Shown piece by piece: positions 8,476 through 16,047 of a stretch of DNA of 20,731 nucleotides. The stretch is taken from positions 1-20,731 of the forward strand of contig JAFGGQ010000075.1 of assembly GCA_016930435.1 (NCBI GenBank), given 5' to 3'. The DNA comes from a bacterium. Its GTDB lineage: Bacteria > UBP14 > UBA6098 > JAFGQG01. The position numbers were made by a program, and so were the translations under genes. The notes under the pieces were generated by a model. That model was not told the origin of the DNA and searched no databases. It saw only the letters and a list, made by a program, of their open reading frames with translations. Every line of letters starts with the position of its first letter. Position 1 is the stretch's first letter.

Positions 8476-10161
8476 TTAATCATGATGAGGAGGGTTAAGA
8501 ATAGGGGGTTTATCTTCGGATTTTGCACTTTTTTCAACTTCGATCTGAGAGACCAGCATACTTGGAGCGATACCGGAAACCGGGATGTAACCTGATTCAG
8601 CGCCGCAGTAGCCGTTGAAAACGTTGTAGTCATCAGCAGCAGCAATGATCCTGGTCAGGCTGGAAAGGGGTGTACCCACGATATCGACCCCCCGAACCAG
8701 CTCGTCCGGCCGCCCGTCGGCATATACCTTATAAACGATTACCGGTTTGACCTTGAAAGCCTGGGGAGTCCAGCGTCCGGTCATGGTAAATCCCCCGGAG
8801 ATATCTTCGAAAACCAATCCATATTCTTTTTGCTGCGATTTTAATTCCTCGATCAGGGCTGCTTTTAGATCGGCATAAGGTATGGTCCGGGTGGATTCAA
8901 CGAACAAATTCCCTTGACGGGATACGATTTTATTGCCATATTGTCTCCGGCCATGACCTCCTGATTGGTTAAAACCTTCTACCGGAGTTCGGCACATCAG
9001 GAAATTTATCAGAACCCCATTCCTTACAACATCTACTCTTTGAGCTTCTACCCCTTCGTCATCATAAAGATAGTGGCCATTAAGGGAAATCCCATTATAA
9101 TATTTCTGGTTAGGGTCGTCGTAAATATTTATGAAATCGGGCATGACCAGCTCGCCCACCTTTTTTTTAAAGGTCTGGCCATTGCTGACCTGTTTCAGTC
9201 GATGTCCTTCGATGCGGTGTCCGAATATTTCGTGGAAAAATACTCCGGCAGCGCGGCTTTTCATTATTGCCGGACCTGTAAAGGGTTCGACTACAGGGGC
9301 TTTACGAAGTGCGTTCAGCTGATAGATAATGGTATCTATAGTACTTAAAATACTTTCTTCATCGGGTAATTCGTCAAAACACGCCACGTCAAAGCTTTTA
9401 TAAATATTAAGGTCCATACCGTCATCAGCCTTGGTCTCGCCGTAGAGTGATAAACGAATAAAATCCCGGCCCATCTGAATACGGGTGCCCTCCGAATTGA
9501 CAATGAATTTGTTTTCCTGCTTAACTGTCAGTCCGATAGACGAGTAATATATGTTGGGATCCTCTTTAAACAACAGTGAATACGTTTTAAGTCTGTCTAT
9601 CCAGGGTTTTCTGTCCCAGGAAATCTCATTAAGATCTTCTATGTGGATATTTTTCGGTGCTGGGGAAAAGTCCGGGGAATTGTCTTCCTCTTCGACCTTA
9701 ACCGCGATATTCGCTTTGACTTTGGTAAAGGCCATCTGCACTTGTTTAAACTCCAGATCGGTTTCATACCACAGTATAGCTTTAATAGCTGAAGGATCAT
9801 CTTGAATAGCGATGTCCTTTCCGCCCTGCCGATCATCTGCCCAGTAGCCCCGTATTTGATGTGTATTATCAAGTTGAAAATCCCCCACCCTGAGATCCAC
9901 ATCGAGGTATCGCTTCCGGTTATACGCATCATCCATCAAGGCGCCCATTGAAGCGAGCAATCTGGTCTCGGTTACTTCTGTAACTTCATAAGCCATAAAG
10001 TAAAGGGGGGCTTCGCCCAGTTCCTTCAGTTCCTTGAAGGAGCGGTTTAATTCCTCCCCCATGGCTTTCAGGAGCAGGCTCTCCTCAGCATTCACTCCAG
10101 TGATTATAAATACCTTGATCAACAGTACTGCAATCAAAGGCAAAATGTTTATTCGGCGCAT
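8476..10161 (-). CDS. Secreted TldD-like zinc metalloprotease
   Basis: TldD/PmbA-family metalloprotease of 561 residues. The family's HExxxH signature is present as HEIFGH (H310, E311, H315), followed by RIEGH. A cysteine at C519 (YCGAESG) matches the position of the third zinc ligand in TldD. Residues 1-25 (MRRINILPLIAVLLIKVF... ending NA) are a signal peptide, so the enzyme should act in the periplasm or on the surface; E. coli TldD is cytoplasmic. TldD/E proteases degrade unfolded peptides inside a closed chamber, for example processing microcin B17 and degrading CcdA. The substrate here is unknown. A strong AAAGGAG site lies six bases before the ATG, and the gene starts 18 bases after the PreA-like gene, so both are likely co-transcribed. 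It pairs with the motif-less paralogue downstream. Confidence 0.83.
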   Translation of the reverse strand: MRRINILPLIAVLLIKVFIITGVNAEESLLLKAMGEELNRSFKELKELGEAPLYFMAYEVTEVTETRLLASMGALMDDAYNRKRYLDVDLRVGDFQLDNTHQIRGYWADDRQGGKDIAIQDDPSAIKAILWYETDLEFKQVQMAFTKVKANIAVKVEEEDNSPDFSPAPKNIHIEDLNEISWDRKPWIDRLKTYSLLFKEDPNIYYSSIGLTVKQENKFIVNSEGTRIQMGRDFIRLSLYGETKADDGMDLNIYKSFDVACFDELPDEESILSTIDTIIYQLNALRKAPVVEPFTGPAIMKSRAAGVFFHEIFGHRIEGHRLKQVSNGQTFKKKVGELVMPDFINIYDDPNQKYYNGISLNGHYLYDDEGVEAQRVDVVRNGVLINFLMCRTPVEGFNQSGGHGRRQYGNKIVSRQGNLFVESTRTIPYADLKAALIEELKSQQKEYGLVFEDISGGFTMTGRWTPQAFKVKPVIVYKVYADGRPDELVRGVDIVGTPLSSLTRIIAAADDYNVFNGYCGAESGYIPVSGIAPSMLVSQIEVEKSAKSEDKPPILNPPHHD

Positions 10162-10179
10162 GATAACTCCTTTAATAGA

Positions 10180-11409
10180 TTATTCTATTATCTTCATGGT
10201 AATACAATTCTCAATGGGGCAGACGACCTTGCATAACCCACAACCGACGCATTTTTCATCATCAACATGGGGGAGGCGATCCGCAGTAACTTCAATCGCT
10301 TCGTGACCGCCGTCCCTACAGGCTGTGAAGCAAAGATTACATTTTAAGCAGGAATCCTGGTCGATTCGGCTACGTGCTTTGATCCTGGGCAATTCTTCAT
10401 GATCCACGATATAGGGCAAAGCTTTCCCTGTGATCTCCTTAGGTGAGTTAAATCCTTTTCGTAGGAGAAATTGTGACAAACCGCTTTTTAAATCGTCAAT
10501 AATCCCGAATCCATAGCGCATCACTGCGGTGCAATATTGAACGATCCCGGCGCCCACAGCCATGAATTCAACCGCATCCCTCCATGTGGAAGCTCCACCG
10601 GTCCCGCTGATAGGAATATCCACGTTTCGAGCTATCTCAGCGATAGTGCGGAGTGTTAATGGTTTGATTGCCGGACCGGATAATCCGCTATAGGTGGACT
10701 TACCGCCAACATTCGGAAAAGGGATGAATGAATCCAGATCGATGCCCATAAGGGAGGGCAGTGTATTACTTGCTGTAATTGCGTCCGCACCTGCTTCCCG
10801 GAGGACATTCGCCACGGCTATTATATCGGCAACCTGTGGTGTGATCTTGATCATTACCGGGATATGCCGGGCAGCTTCTTTCACCCATTCCGCAACCATC
10901 CTGGAAGCTTCAACACTCTGGCCCAACATCCGGCCAGATTGCTCTCCAATGCTCCCCTGGGGACAGGAAAAACTGCACTCGATCATATCCGCACCCGCAC
11001 CCTCCAGACGTTCGGTCAGAATTTGCCAGTCATCTTTCCGGGAACCCATGATGCTGCCGACAACCACTTTATTCGGGTAGCGCTTTTTCAATGAAATAAC
11101 CCGTTTTTCAACCTCCAGTATATGATGTCTGGAGATCAGGTCGATATTCCCCATCCCTACTAGTTTCCGACGAGCAAAATGGTACCCGCTGATCATGGGG
11201 TAGGCCAGAGACACATCCTGCCCCTCTACCGAAGTAGTCTTCAGAACCGCGCCAGCCCATCCATAATCAAATCCTCGGGCTACCATACTCTCATCATCCG
11301 TTGATGGCGAGGCAGCAAGCACAAAAGGGCTATCAAACTTAACTCCGCAGAATTCAATCGACAAATCTAAAAGCGAAAACAGATCCGAACGATGATACTC
11401 ATCTTCCAT
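10180..11409 (-). CDS. PreA-like dihydropyrimidine-dehydrogenase-fold flavoprotein with two 4Fe-4S clusters
   Basis: Resembles E. coli PreA (about 411 residues) and the C-terminal half of eukaryotic dihydropyrimidine dehydrogenase, which reduce the C5=C6 bond of uracil or thymine. The 409 residues comprise an FMN-binding TIM barrel (SCPQ at 148-151, SNTLPSLMG near 214-222, ISGTGG at 267-272) and a C-terminal ferredoxin domain with cysteines C354, C357, C360, C364 and C387, C390, C393, C397. In dihydropyrimidine dehydrogenase the loop after SCPH carries a catalytic cysteine (C671 in pig); a by-eye alignment puts L162 at that place, so the substrate may not be a simple pyrimidine. The usual NADH/FAD partner PreT is not in the window; electrons could come from a ferredoxin. 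It sits 46 bases after the nitroreductase and 18 before the TldD-like gene, inside a purine-catabolism-like operon. A role as an N-heterocycle reductase is inferred. Confidence 0.85.
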   Translation of the reverse strand: MEDEYHRSDLFSLLDLSIEFCGVKFDSPFVLAASPSTDDESMVARGFDYGWAGAVLKTTSVEGQDVSLAYPMISGYHFARRKLVGMGNIDLISRHHILEVEKRVISLKKRYPNKVVVGSIMGSRKDDWQILTERLEGAGADMIECSFSCPQGSIGEQSGRMLGQSVEASRMVAEWVKEAARHIPVMIKITPQVADIIAVANVLREAGADAITASNTLPSLMGIDLDSFIPFPNVGGKSTYSGLSGPAIKPLTLRTIAEIARNVDIPISGTGGASTWRDAVEFMAVGAGIVQYCTAVMRYGFGIIDDLKSGLSQFLLRKGFNSPKEITGKALPYIVDHEELPRIKARSRIDQDSCLKCNLCFTACRDGGHEAIEVTADRLPHVDDEKCVGCGLCKVVCPIENCITMKIIE

Positions 11410-11455
11410 ATTATTTACGCTGTTCCTGCAAACCTATCCTCACACTTTATACTAA

Positions 11456-12025
11456 TCAGATATCCAAAACCAGCTCATCCACCCTCCACTTGGGAACATG
11501 GTGAGTCCCGGCATCATCTCGCCAATAGCGGGTATCCCCATCCTTAACTTCCTCAACCACCACTTTCTCTTTGGGTTTCCCGAGTGCTACCACCAGAACT
11601 ATATCATACAAATCGGGAATGCTCAGGCTCTCCCTCAGTTTTTGCTTTTTCATGGAACCGAACATACAGCCCCCAAGGCCCTTTTCCACCGCTCCAAGAA
11701 GAATATTCTGAGCAGCGATTCCATGGTCGCATCCGCATGAATCACCCACCTCATTATCCCTTAATATAACTACGTAAGCAGAAGGGCGTTCTCCCTCTGA
11801 CGGACAGGGCCAGTCTTCAATAAAACGTGCCCAACCCAAAGTCTCAAAGATAAGGGCATTCTTATCGGGTTCATTGGAAAGGATGTAACGCAAAGGCTGC
11901 CGATTGCTGGCAGATGCCCCTAACCGGGCTAAACCCACCAATTCCCTCAACGTCTCACCGCTGATTTGATGATCCTGGAAAAAACGGCGGTAACTGCGGT
12001 TCTTTTCAATTAGTTCCCTAATCAT
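11456..12025 (-). CDS. Nitroreductase-family flavoprotein
   Basis: FMN-dependent nitroreductase fold of 189 residues. The N-terminal RSYRRF (10-15) and SASNRQPLRY (38-47) match the FMN phosphate- and ring-binding motifs, and EKGLGGCMFGS in the C-terminal half matches the family's GLG segment. Members reduce nitro groups, quinones, flavins or enoate-like substrates using NAD(P)H; the substrate cannot be told from sequence. AAAGGAG is placed eight bases before the ATG, and a near-consensus promoter lies directly upstream, so this is the first gene of the proposed long operon. Its position before the PreA-like reductase suggests it might feed electrons to, or act next to, that enzyme. This is an inference from order only. 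Confidence 0.85.
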   Translation of the reverse strand: MIRELIEKNRSYRRFFQDHQISGETLRELVGLARLGASASNRQPLRYILSNEPDKNALIFETLGWARFIEDWPCPSEGERPSAYVVILRDNEVGDSCGCDHGIAAQNILLGAVEKGLGGCMFGSMKKQKLRESLSIPDLYDIVLVVALGKPKEKVVVEEVKDGDTRYWRDDAGTHHVPKWRVDELVLDI

Positions 12026-12052
12026 TATATAAACTCCTTTTCGTTTTCCTAA

Positions 12053-12080
12053 ATTATACGAAAATAAATAGTCCGGTCAA
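12053..12080 (-). promoter_or_regulatory. Strong sigma-70-type promoter of the nitroreductase-PreA-Tld-SsnA operon
   Basis: On the minus strand TTGACC (12075-12080) and a perfect TATAAT (12053-12058) are separated by 16 bases. Transcription would start near 12046, about 20 bases before the nitroreductase ATG with its AAAGGAG site. It is the best promoter match in the window and marks the start of the catabolic operon. Confidence 0.65.
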
Positions 12081-12098
12081 TCGAATATTTATCATTAT

Positions 12099-13640
12099 CT
12101 AACGGATCAATAACGCTTTTTTACTGAAAGCCTTATCCGGGGTAATTAGTTTAATAAAATACACTCCCGAGGGCAGAAATTCACCATCGTTATCCTTCCC
12201 ATCCCAGGGATAGCGATGAATTCCCGCCGCCAGGCTGGATTCGCATAAACTGTTTACTCTCTGACCGCTGGAATTCAGTACTTCCAGTCTCACCTGAGTC
12301 TGCTCAGGCAGATAAAAATGTACATCTGTTCGGTCATTAAAAGGATTTGGGAAATTAGGAAATAGCGAATAATTATTGACATATTTCATATTATCAGATA
12401 TAGTTATTGTGGTTTCCCAATCCACGCTAATGGTATATTCAATTCCATCGAGTACCTCGGTGGCTCCGCTATATTCCGTACCCCAGATCTGTTGCAGGGT
12501 ATCTACAGTTGTTGCCAATTCCACCCCGATATACCATAAACCCGGTGGTACACTTTCAAGGTAAATGGTTTTATCCGAGCCGTAATGGGTATCCGAGTAT
12601 TCTGCGCTGCTGTTAAAGGCGAAGTCTCCCGGATTCAGGTAGAGGTTAAAATCAAAACCTTCGCTGCCATCCAGGATTATATGCAATTCGGAAGCTTCGA
12701 GAGGGACCTGAACGGTGAAATGGTGATACTGTTTATCCCCGATCCTTGTGTATTGGGGTAGGCTGTCTGATGTTGACCGGTCCATCACTCTGATTTCTCC
12801 CCTGTTCAGTTGTGCTTTAACGGATGGAATTCCTCCCCCTTCCATTGAGTAGAGCAGGATAGCTTCCATAAGGTGGAGTTGTTCGCCAGATAAAATACCT
12901 TCGGGGTGGGATCCGATGACGGTTACCCTTCCGGTGGTATCGGAGGCTTTATAAGCCCAGCAGCTTACCTTTTCGTGCATGGTCCAGCCGGGGTAGTCGA
13001 AGCGGAGCAGAATTTCGGTTTGGGGTGGCCAATCGATGGTTTCCCTGGCGTAGCAGCCCCCATTATGAAAGACCCCATCGATATATAGATCACCTCCGAA
13101 ATCGAAGTAAGTAAGGAGGGGTGATCCGGGGACTACAAAGTGCCCGGTGGAGGTTTCCGAAAGTCCTGTAGAAGCGGTACGGCCTGGCCAGATATGATAG
13201 TAAGCCTCCCATACCCCCGAGGTCTGATAGCTTAATGAGGATATGAATGCCCCGGCGCAGGAGCCGGTGTATCCTCCACCGTTCCGGAAAAATTTCCGCA
13301 CCCGGTTACGCCCTTCTTCCCCTAATGAATTACCATGGTTGGTTGCCGAACCTCCATTGGTATAGATGCAACGAAAACGTGGCTCACCGTCGGGGTAAAG
13401 CAATACCCCGTTCTCATCAGCTTCATTCTGGATCATCACCGAGGTCTGAATGATGCTGCTGGAGGTCGCAAGGTATTCCATCTCTAAACTTAGTGATTCA
13501 GCAGCGGGAAGTTCGGTATGATGGTACAGATAAACCCCTCCGTCCATGAAAAGATCTTTGTAATAGCCCTCCATAGCAATAAGGGGGAAAATACTCATAA
13601 TGATCTTTAAAAGGGTAATACCTAATAATTTCCTGCTCAT
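12099..13640 (-). CDS. Secreted amidotransferase-like protein with PPC domain and T9SS-like C-terminal tail
   Basis: 513 residues in three parts. An N-terminal signal-like segment is followed by a class I glutamine amidotransferase-like / BPL_N-type domain: nucleophile elbow GGYTGSCAGAF with C128, and a His-Glu pair in IGSHPEG (H245, E247). Residues about 305-375 resemble a bacterial pre-peptidase C-terminal (PPC) beta domain (FTVQVPLEASELHIILDGS, then a YIGVEL strand). The last 80 or so residues, from PNFPNPFNDRTDVHFYLP to a basic KKALLIR end, match T9SS type A sorting / FlgD-like Ig domains of FCB bacteria. The protein is thus probably exported and anchored or released by type IX secretion. 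The enzymatic role of secreted BPL_N-like domains is not established. There is no good ribosome binding site before the first ATG; Met15 is a possible alternative start. It lies upstream of the catabolic operon with its own spacing, so co-function is uncertain. Confidence 0.82.
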   Translation of the reverse strand: MSRKLLGITLLKIIMSIFPLIAMEGYYKDLFMDGGVYLYHHTELPAAESLSLEMEYLATSSSIIQTSVMIQNEADENGVLLYPDGEPRFRCIYTNGGSATNHGNSLGEEGRNRVRKFFRNGGGYTGSCAGAFISSLSYQTSGVWEAYYHIWPGRTASTGLSETSTGHFVVPGSPLLTYFDFGGDLYIDGVFHNGGCYARETIDWPPQTEILLRFDYPGWTMHEKVSCWAYKASDTTGRVTVIGSHPEGILSGEQLHLMEAILLYSMEGGGIPSVKAQLNRGEIRVMDRSTSDSLPQYTRIGDKQYHHFTVQVPLEASELHIILDGSEGFDFNLYLNPGDFAFNSSAEYSDTHYGSDKTIYLESVPPGLWYIGVELATTVDTLQQIWGTEYSGATEVLDGIEYTISVDWETTITISDNMKYVNNYSLFPNFPNPFNDRTDVHFYLPEQTQVRLEVLNSSGQRVNSLCESSLAAGIHRYPWDGKDNDGEFLPSGVYFIKLITPDKAFSKKALLIR

Positions 13641-13686
13641 GGCAACCCAATACTGTTTTTTGTAATATTATCTGCGGATTAATCTC

Positions 13687-13692
13687 ATTATA
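13687..13692 (-). promoter_or_regulatory. Candidate -10 element (TATAAT) for the amidotransferase-like gene
   Basis: A perfect TATAAT on the minus strand about 47 bases before the start of the 513-residue gene. No good -35 hexamer is seen at the proper distance, so confidence is modest. Confidence 0.3.
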
Positions 13693-13892
13693 ACCGATAG
13701 ACCTTACTGCTGAAGCCGGGTATAGGCAACTTCGCCGGATTGCTATCCATGCCGGGAGGATCATAACACTGCAGGCATCGTAAAGCATTTTCCTGGGTTT
13801 GCTGTAAATTTTTCAGGAACACCTCTATCAGATAATGTTTCTAATGATTTTCAAGCAATTTATACGCACCTGAAAATTTTTAGCCCGGTTCT

Positions 13893-14303
13893 TTAATGAT
13901 TATTTATAAATTTCCGTCTGCCAATAGTATTAGGGTCATGGATACGATTAAGCCGAAGATCATAACAGTCGGCACTCTCCCAAAAACTCCCGAAATAATT
14001 GTAGAGGTAAATGGGTAATTTCCAGGATATTCGGTAATGCTCGAAAAGGGAATCGGCAGTTTGCTCGAGGTGAAACGTATTTGATATTCTCCCCTTACCA
14101 AGTTTTAGAATAATATCCTCGTTATTCCACTGCTGAGCAAGGGAAGAGTTCCAGATATATGGCCGAATTTCAAGGGAATCGCTTAATACCGCGGGAGAGG
14201 CCTTTTCGGCTTTCTCCTCCCCTTCCTGATTATCCTTATTATCAGCATTACAAATAGACATGCTTAAAGCTATTGCCAGACAGATCCCGAACAATTTTAT
14301 CAT
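13893..14303 (-). CDS. Hypothetical exported protein, 136 residues
   Basis: I do not recognise this protein. Residues 1-20 (MIKLFGICLAIALSMSICNA) form a signal peptide. The cysteine at 18 is not in a good lipobox (MSIC), so a soluble exported protein is more likely than a lipoprotein. A short charged, Glu/Lys-rich linker (about 21-36) follows, then a compact region rich in Trp and Tyr (RPYIWNSSLAQQWNN, ISWKLPIYLYNYF), and a basic tail. An AAAGGAG-type site is 10 bases before the ATG, and a good promoter lies upstream, so it is likely a real, independently transcribed gene. It sits between the molybdenum hydroxylase genes and the amidotransferase-like secreted protein; no function is assigned. 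Confidence 0.6.
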   Translation of the reverse strand: MIKLFGICLAIALSMSICNADNKDNQEGEEKAEKASPAVLSDSLEIRPYIWNSSLAQQWNNEDIILKLGKGRISNTFHLEQTADSLFEHYRISWKLPIYLYNYFGSFWESADCYDLRLNRIHDPNTIGRRKFINNH

Positions 14304-14342
14304 TCAGCATTATCTCCTTTCCGCTTGATTTCGATATTCCAT

Positions 14343-14371
14343 AATTTAATCATCATTGCATATTATGTCAA
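14343..14371 (-). promoter_or_regulatory. Sigma-70-type promoter for the 136-residue exported protein
   Basis: Minus-strand TTGACA (14366-14371), a 17-base spacer, then TAAATT (14343-14348). The -35 is perfect and the -10 matches four of six. It lies about 40 bases before the ATG, and separates the Xdh genes from the secreted-protein genes as transcription units. Confidence 0.55.
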
Positions 14372-14573
14372 CCCAGAGATTATGTTCAGGGTAGATAAAT
14401 AATTTTCCCCATATTGTCCGGCAACTAATTTAAGTTTTTAAAAAGATCCGACACTAATAACGAACCGCCATAACCAAAGATAGCCTGAAGTCAACCTTTT
14501 CATCAAATCCTTATTTGGAAAAGCAAAGCACGCGGCAAAAATAAATATCTTATAATAAGCGCTTCTCGATCAG

Positions 14574-15029
14574 TTATTGATTCGATACCGATTTAATTGC
14601 TTCAATTATTTGTTTATATCCCGTACACCTGCAGAGATTTCCCGAGATTGCTATTTTTATCTCTTCTTCCGTGGGATGGGGATTCTTATCCAAGAGCGCT
14701 TTAGCGCTCATCAGCATCCCCGGTGTGCAAAATCCGCAGTGTACCGCTTCATGTTCGATAAAAGCCTTTTGCAGTATTGAGAGCTCTCCATTTTCTTCCA
14801 GGCCTTCCACTGTGAAGATCTCACTACCATCTGCCTGAGGCGCTAAAACCAGACAGGAGTTCACCGCGTCTCCATTCATGATAACAGTGCAGGCACCACA
14901 TTCCCCGATCTCGCAGCCACGTTTTGTTCCGGTTAATCCCAGTTCATCCCGAAGCAGATCCAGCAGTGTAAGATTATGTTCGATCTCCAGACAATATCGC
15001 TTGTTATTTACCTTAATCTCGATTTTCAT
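14574..15029 (-). CDS. xdhC: Xanthine-dehydrogenase-type 2Fe-2S subunit
   Basis: Small iron-sulfur subunit of a molybdenum hydroxylase, 151 residues, the usual length. The plant-type 2Fe-2S cluster uses C39, C44, C47 and C59 (CEIGECGACT). The second cluster uses C98, C101, C133 and C135 (HCGFCTPG and NLCRCTG). It passes electrons from the Mo centre to FAD or an external acceptor. The residue before CGFC is histidine (H97); most family members have glutamine there, next to the molybdopterin. It is the third Xdh gene in order, 21 bases after the FAD subunit; naming follows E. coli, where xdhC is the iron-sulfur subunit rather than the maturation factor. No clear ribosome binding site was seen, so coupling to the upstream gene is likely. 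Confidence 0.92.
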   Translation of the reverse strand: MKIEIKVNNKRYCLEIEHNLTLLDLLRDELGLTGTKRGCEIGECGACTVIMNGDAVNSCLVLAPQADGSEIFTVEGLEENGELSILQKAFIEHEAVHCGFCTPGMLMSAKALLDKNPHPTEEEIKIAISGNLCRCTGYKQIIEAIKSVSNQ

Positions 15030-15050
15030 GGTATTTATATGCTAAAGCAT

Positions 15051-15935
15051 TTATTTTACGGCAACCCCAGGTTTCAAGTTAAAGATAGCCTGCAGGCTTC
15101 TCCTGACAAGGGCGGCAATAACCGGTTTTTTGTATTCTGTTGACCAGCGTACACCGGTAATCTCAACCATTTTTCGGGCAACCATATCACCGGCTTTTGA
15201 AAACAAACGTTCAGAGGGTTCATTACCCAGAAGGTATTCCTCCACTTCGGTGAATCTGAAAACATTTGGGGTAGTTGAGCCCGGCACTATTCTTATATAG
15301 CATATCTTGTTATTACTGTCAATCATTCCACAGGCGGCTACCTGTAGTCGGGCTATGGACAGGGCTTCTCTTCTACCGAGTTTAATGAAATTGCTACGGC
15401 AACCTTCCGGTAGCTTTTTAAACCTTATCCAGGTAAGGAACTCATCATTTGCCCTGTTGGTTTTATATGCACCCCTGATGAAACCGGAAAGCAATTCTGT
15501 ACGGTTTCCGGAGGAGCTTTCCAGTGTCAACTCGGCATCCAGGGCTACCAGTGGTGGAAGGGTATCGGCACAGGGAGCGGCATTGCAGATATTACCTCCC
15601 AACGTGCCCCTGTTCCTTATCTGTGCAGATCCTACCAGTGAAGAGGCTTGTGTGAGAAATCCGGCGTGCCTACCAAGGAGTATTGATTCGACCATTTGAG
15701 AGTGCTTAACAAGAGCGCCTATCCTGATAAAATGACCTTCATCCTCAATCTTATTTAACAATTTAATCGAAGATATGTCAAGAATTATTACCTTTCTATT
15801 CTGTTTTTCACTCCGGAGCTCCGGCAACAGATCGGTTCCTCCAGCCAGTATTCTAATGGCATGCTTGTTCTGAGCAAGGATATGGACCGTTTCTTCAACC
15901 GTATTGGCTTTATAATATTTGATTTCCGGTAACAT
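15051..15935 (-). CDS. xdhB: Xanthine-dehydrogenase-type FAD-binding subunit
   Basis: FAD subunit of the CO dehydrogenase/xanthine dehydrogenase family, 294 residues, normal length. The two FAD-binding signatures are ILAGGTDLLP (29-38) and IRNRGTLGGNICNAAPCAD (106-124). The C-terminal part matches the CO_deh_flav_C domain. It receives electrons from the 2Fe-2S subunit and reduces NAD+ or another acceptor. An AGGAT site is about nine bases before the ATG. It lies 112 bases after the Mo subunit and 21 before the iron-sulfur subunit, so all three form one unit. Confidence 0.92.
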   Translation of the reverse strand: MLPEIKYYKANTVEETVHILAQNKHAIRILAGGTDLLPELRSEKQNRKVIILDISSIKLLNKIEDEGHFIRIGALVKHSQMVESILLGRHAGFLTQASSLVGSAQIRNRGTLGGNICNAAPCADTLPPLVALDAELTLESSSGNRTELLSGFIRGAYKTNRANDEFLTWIRFKKLPEGCRSNFIKLGRREALSIARLQVAACGMIDSNNKICYIRIVPGSTTPNVFRFTEVEEYLLGNEPSERLFSKAGDMVARKMVEITGVRWSTEYKKPVIAALVRRSLQAIFNLKPGVAVK

Positions 15936-16047
15936 GATCTGATTATCCTATTATTCTTTGGAGGTCACCTTAATAAAAAACCTTTTCGTATCGTATTCAT
16001 TACCAATGTTTACACTTTTGCGCTGGTTACTTAATTATAATTATCAT

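Noticed and set aside
13498-13788. Minus-strand open frame of 96 codons overlapping the amidotransferase-like gene start
   Set aside because: No ribosome binding site or family pattern; half of it lies over a well-supported gene in another frame.
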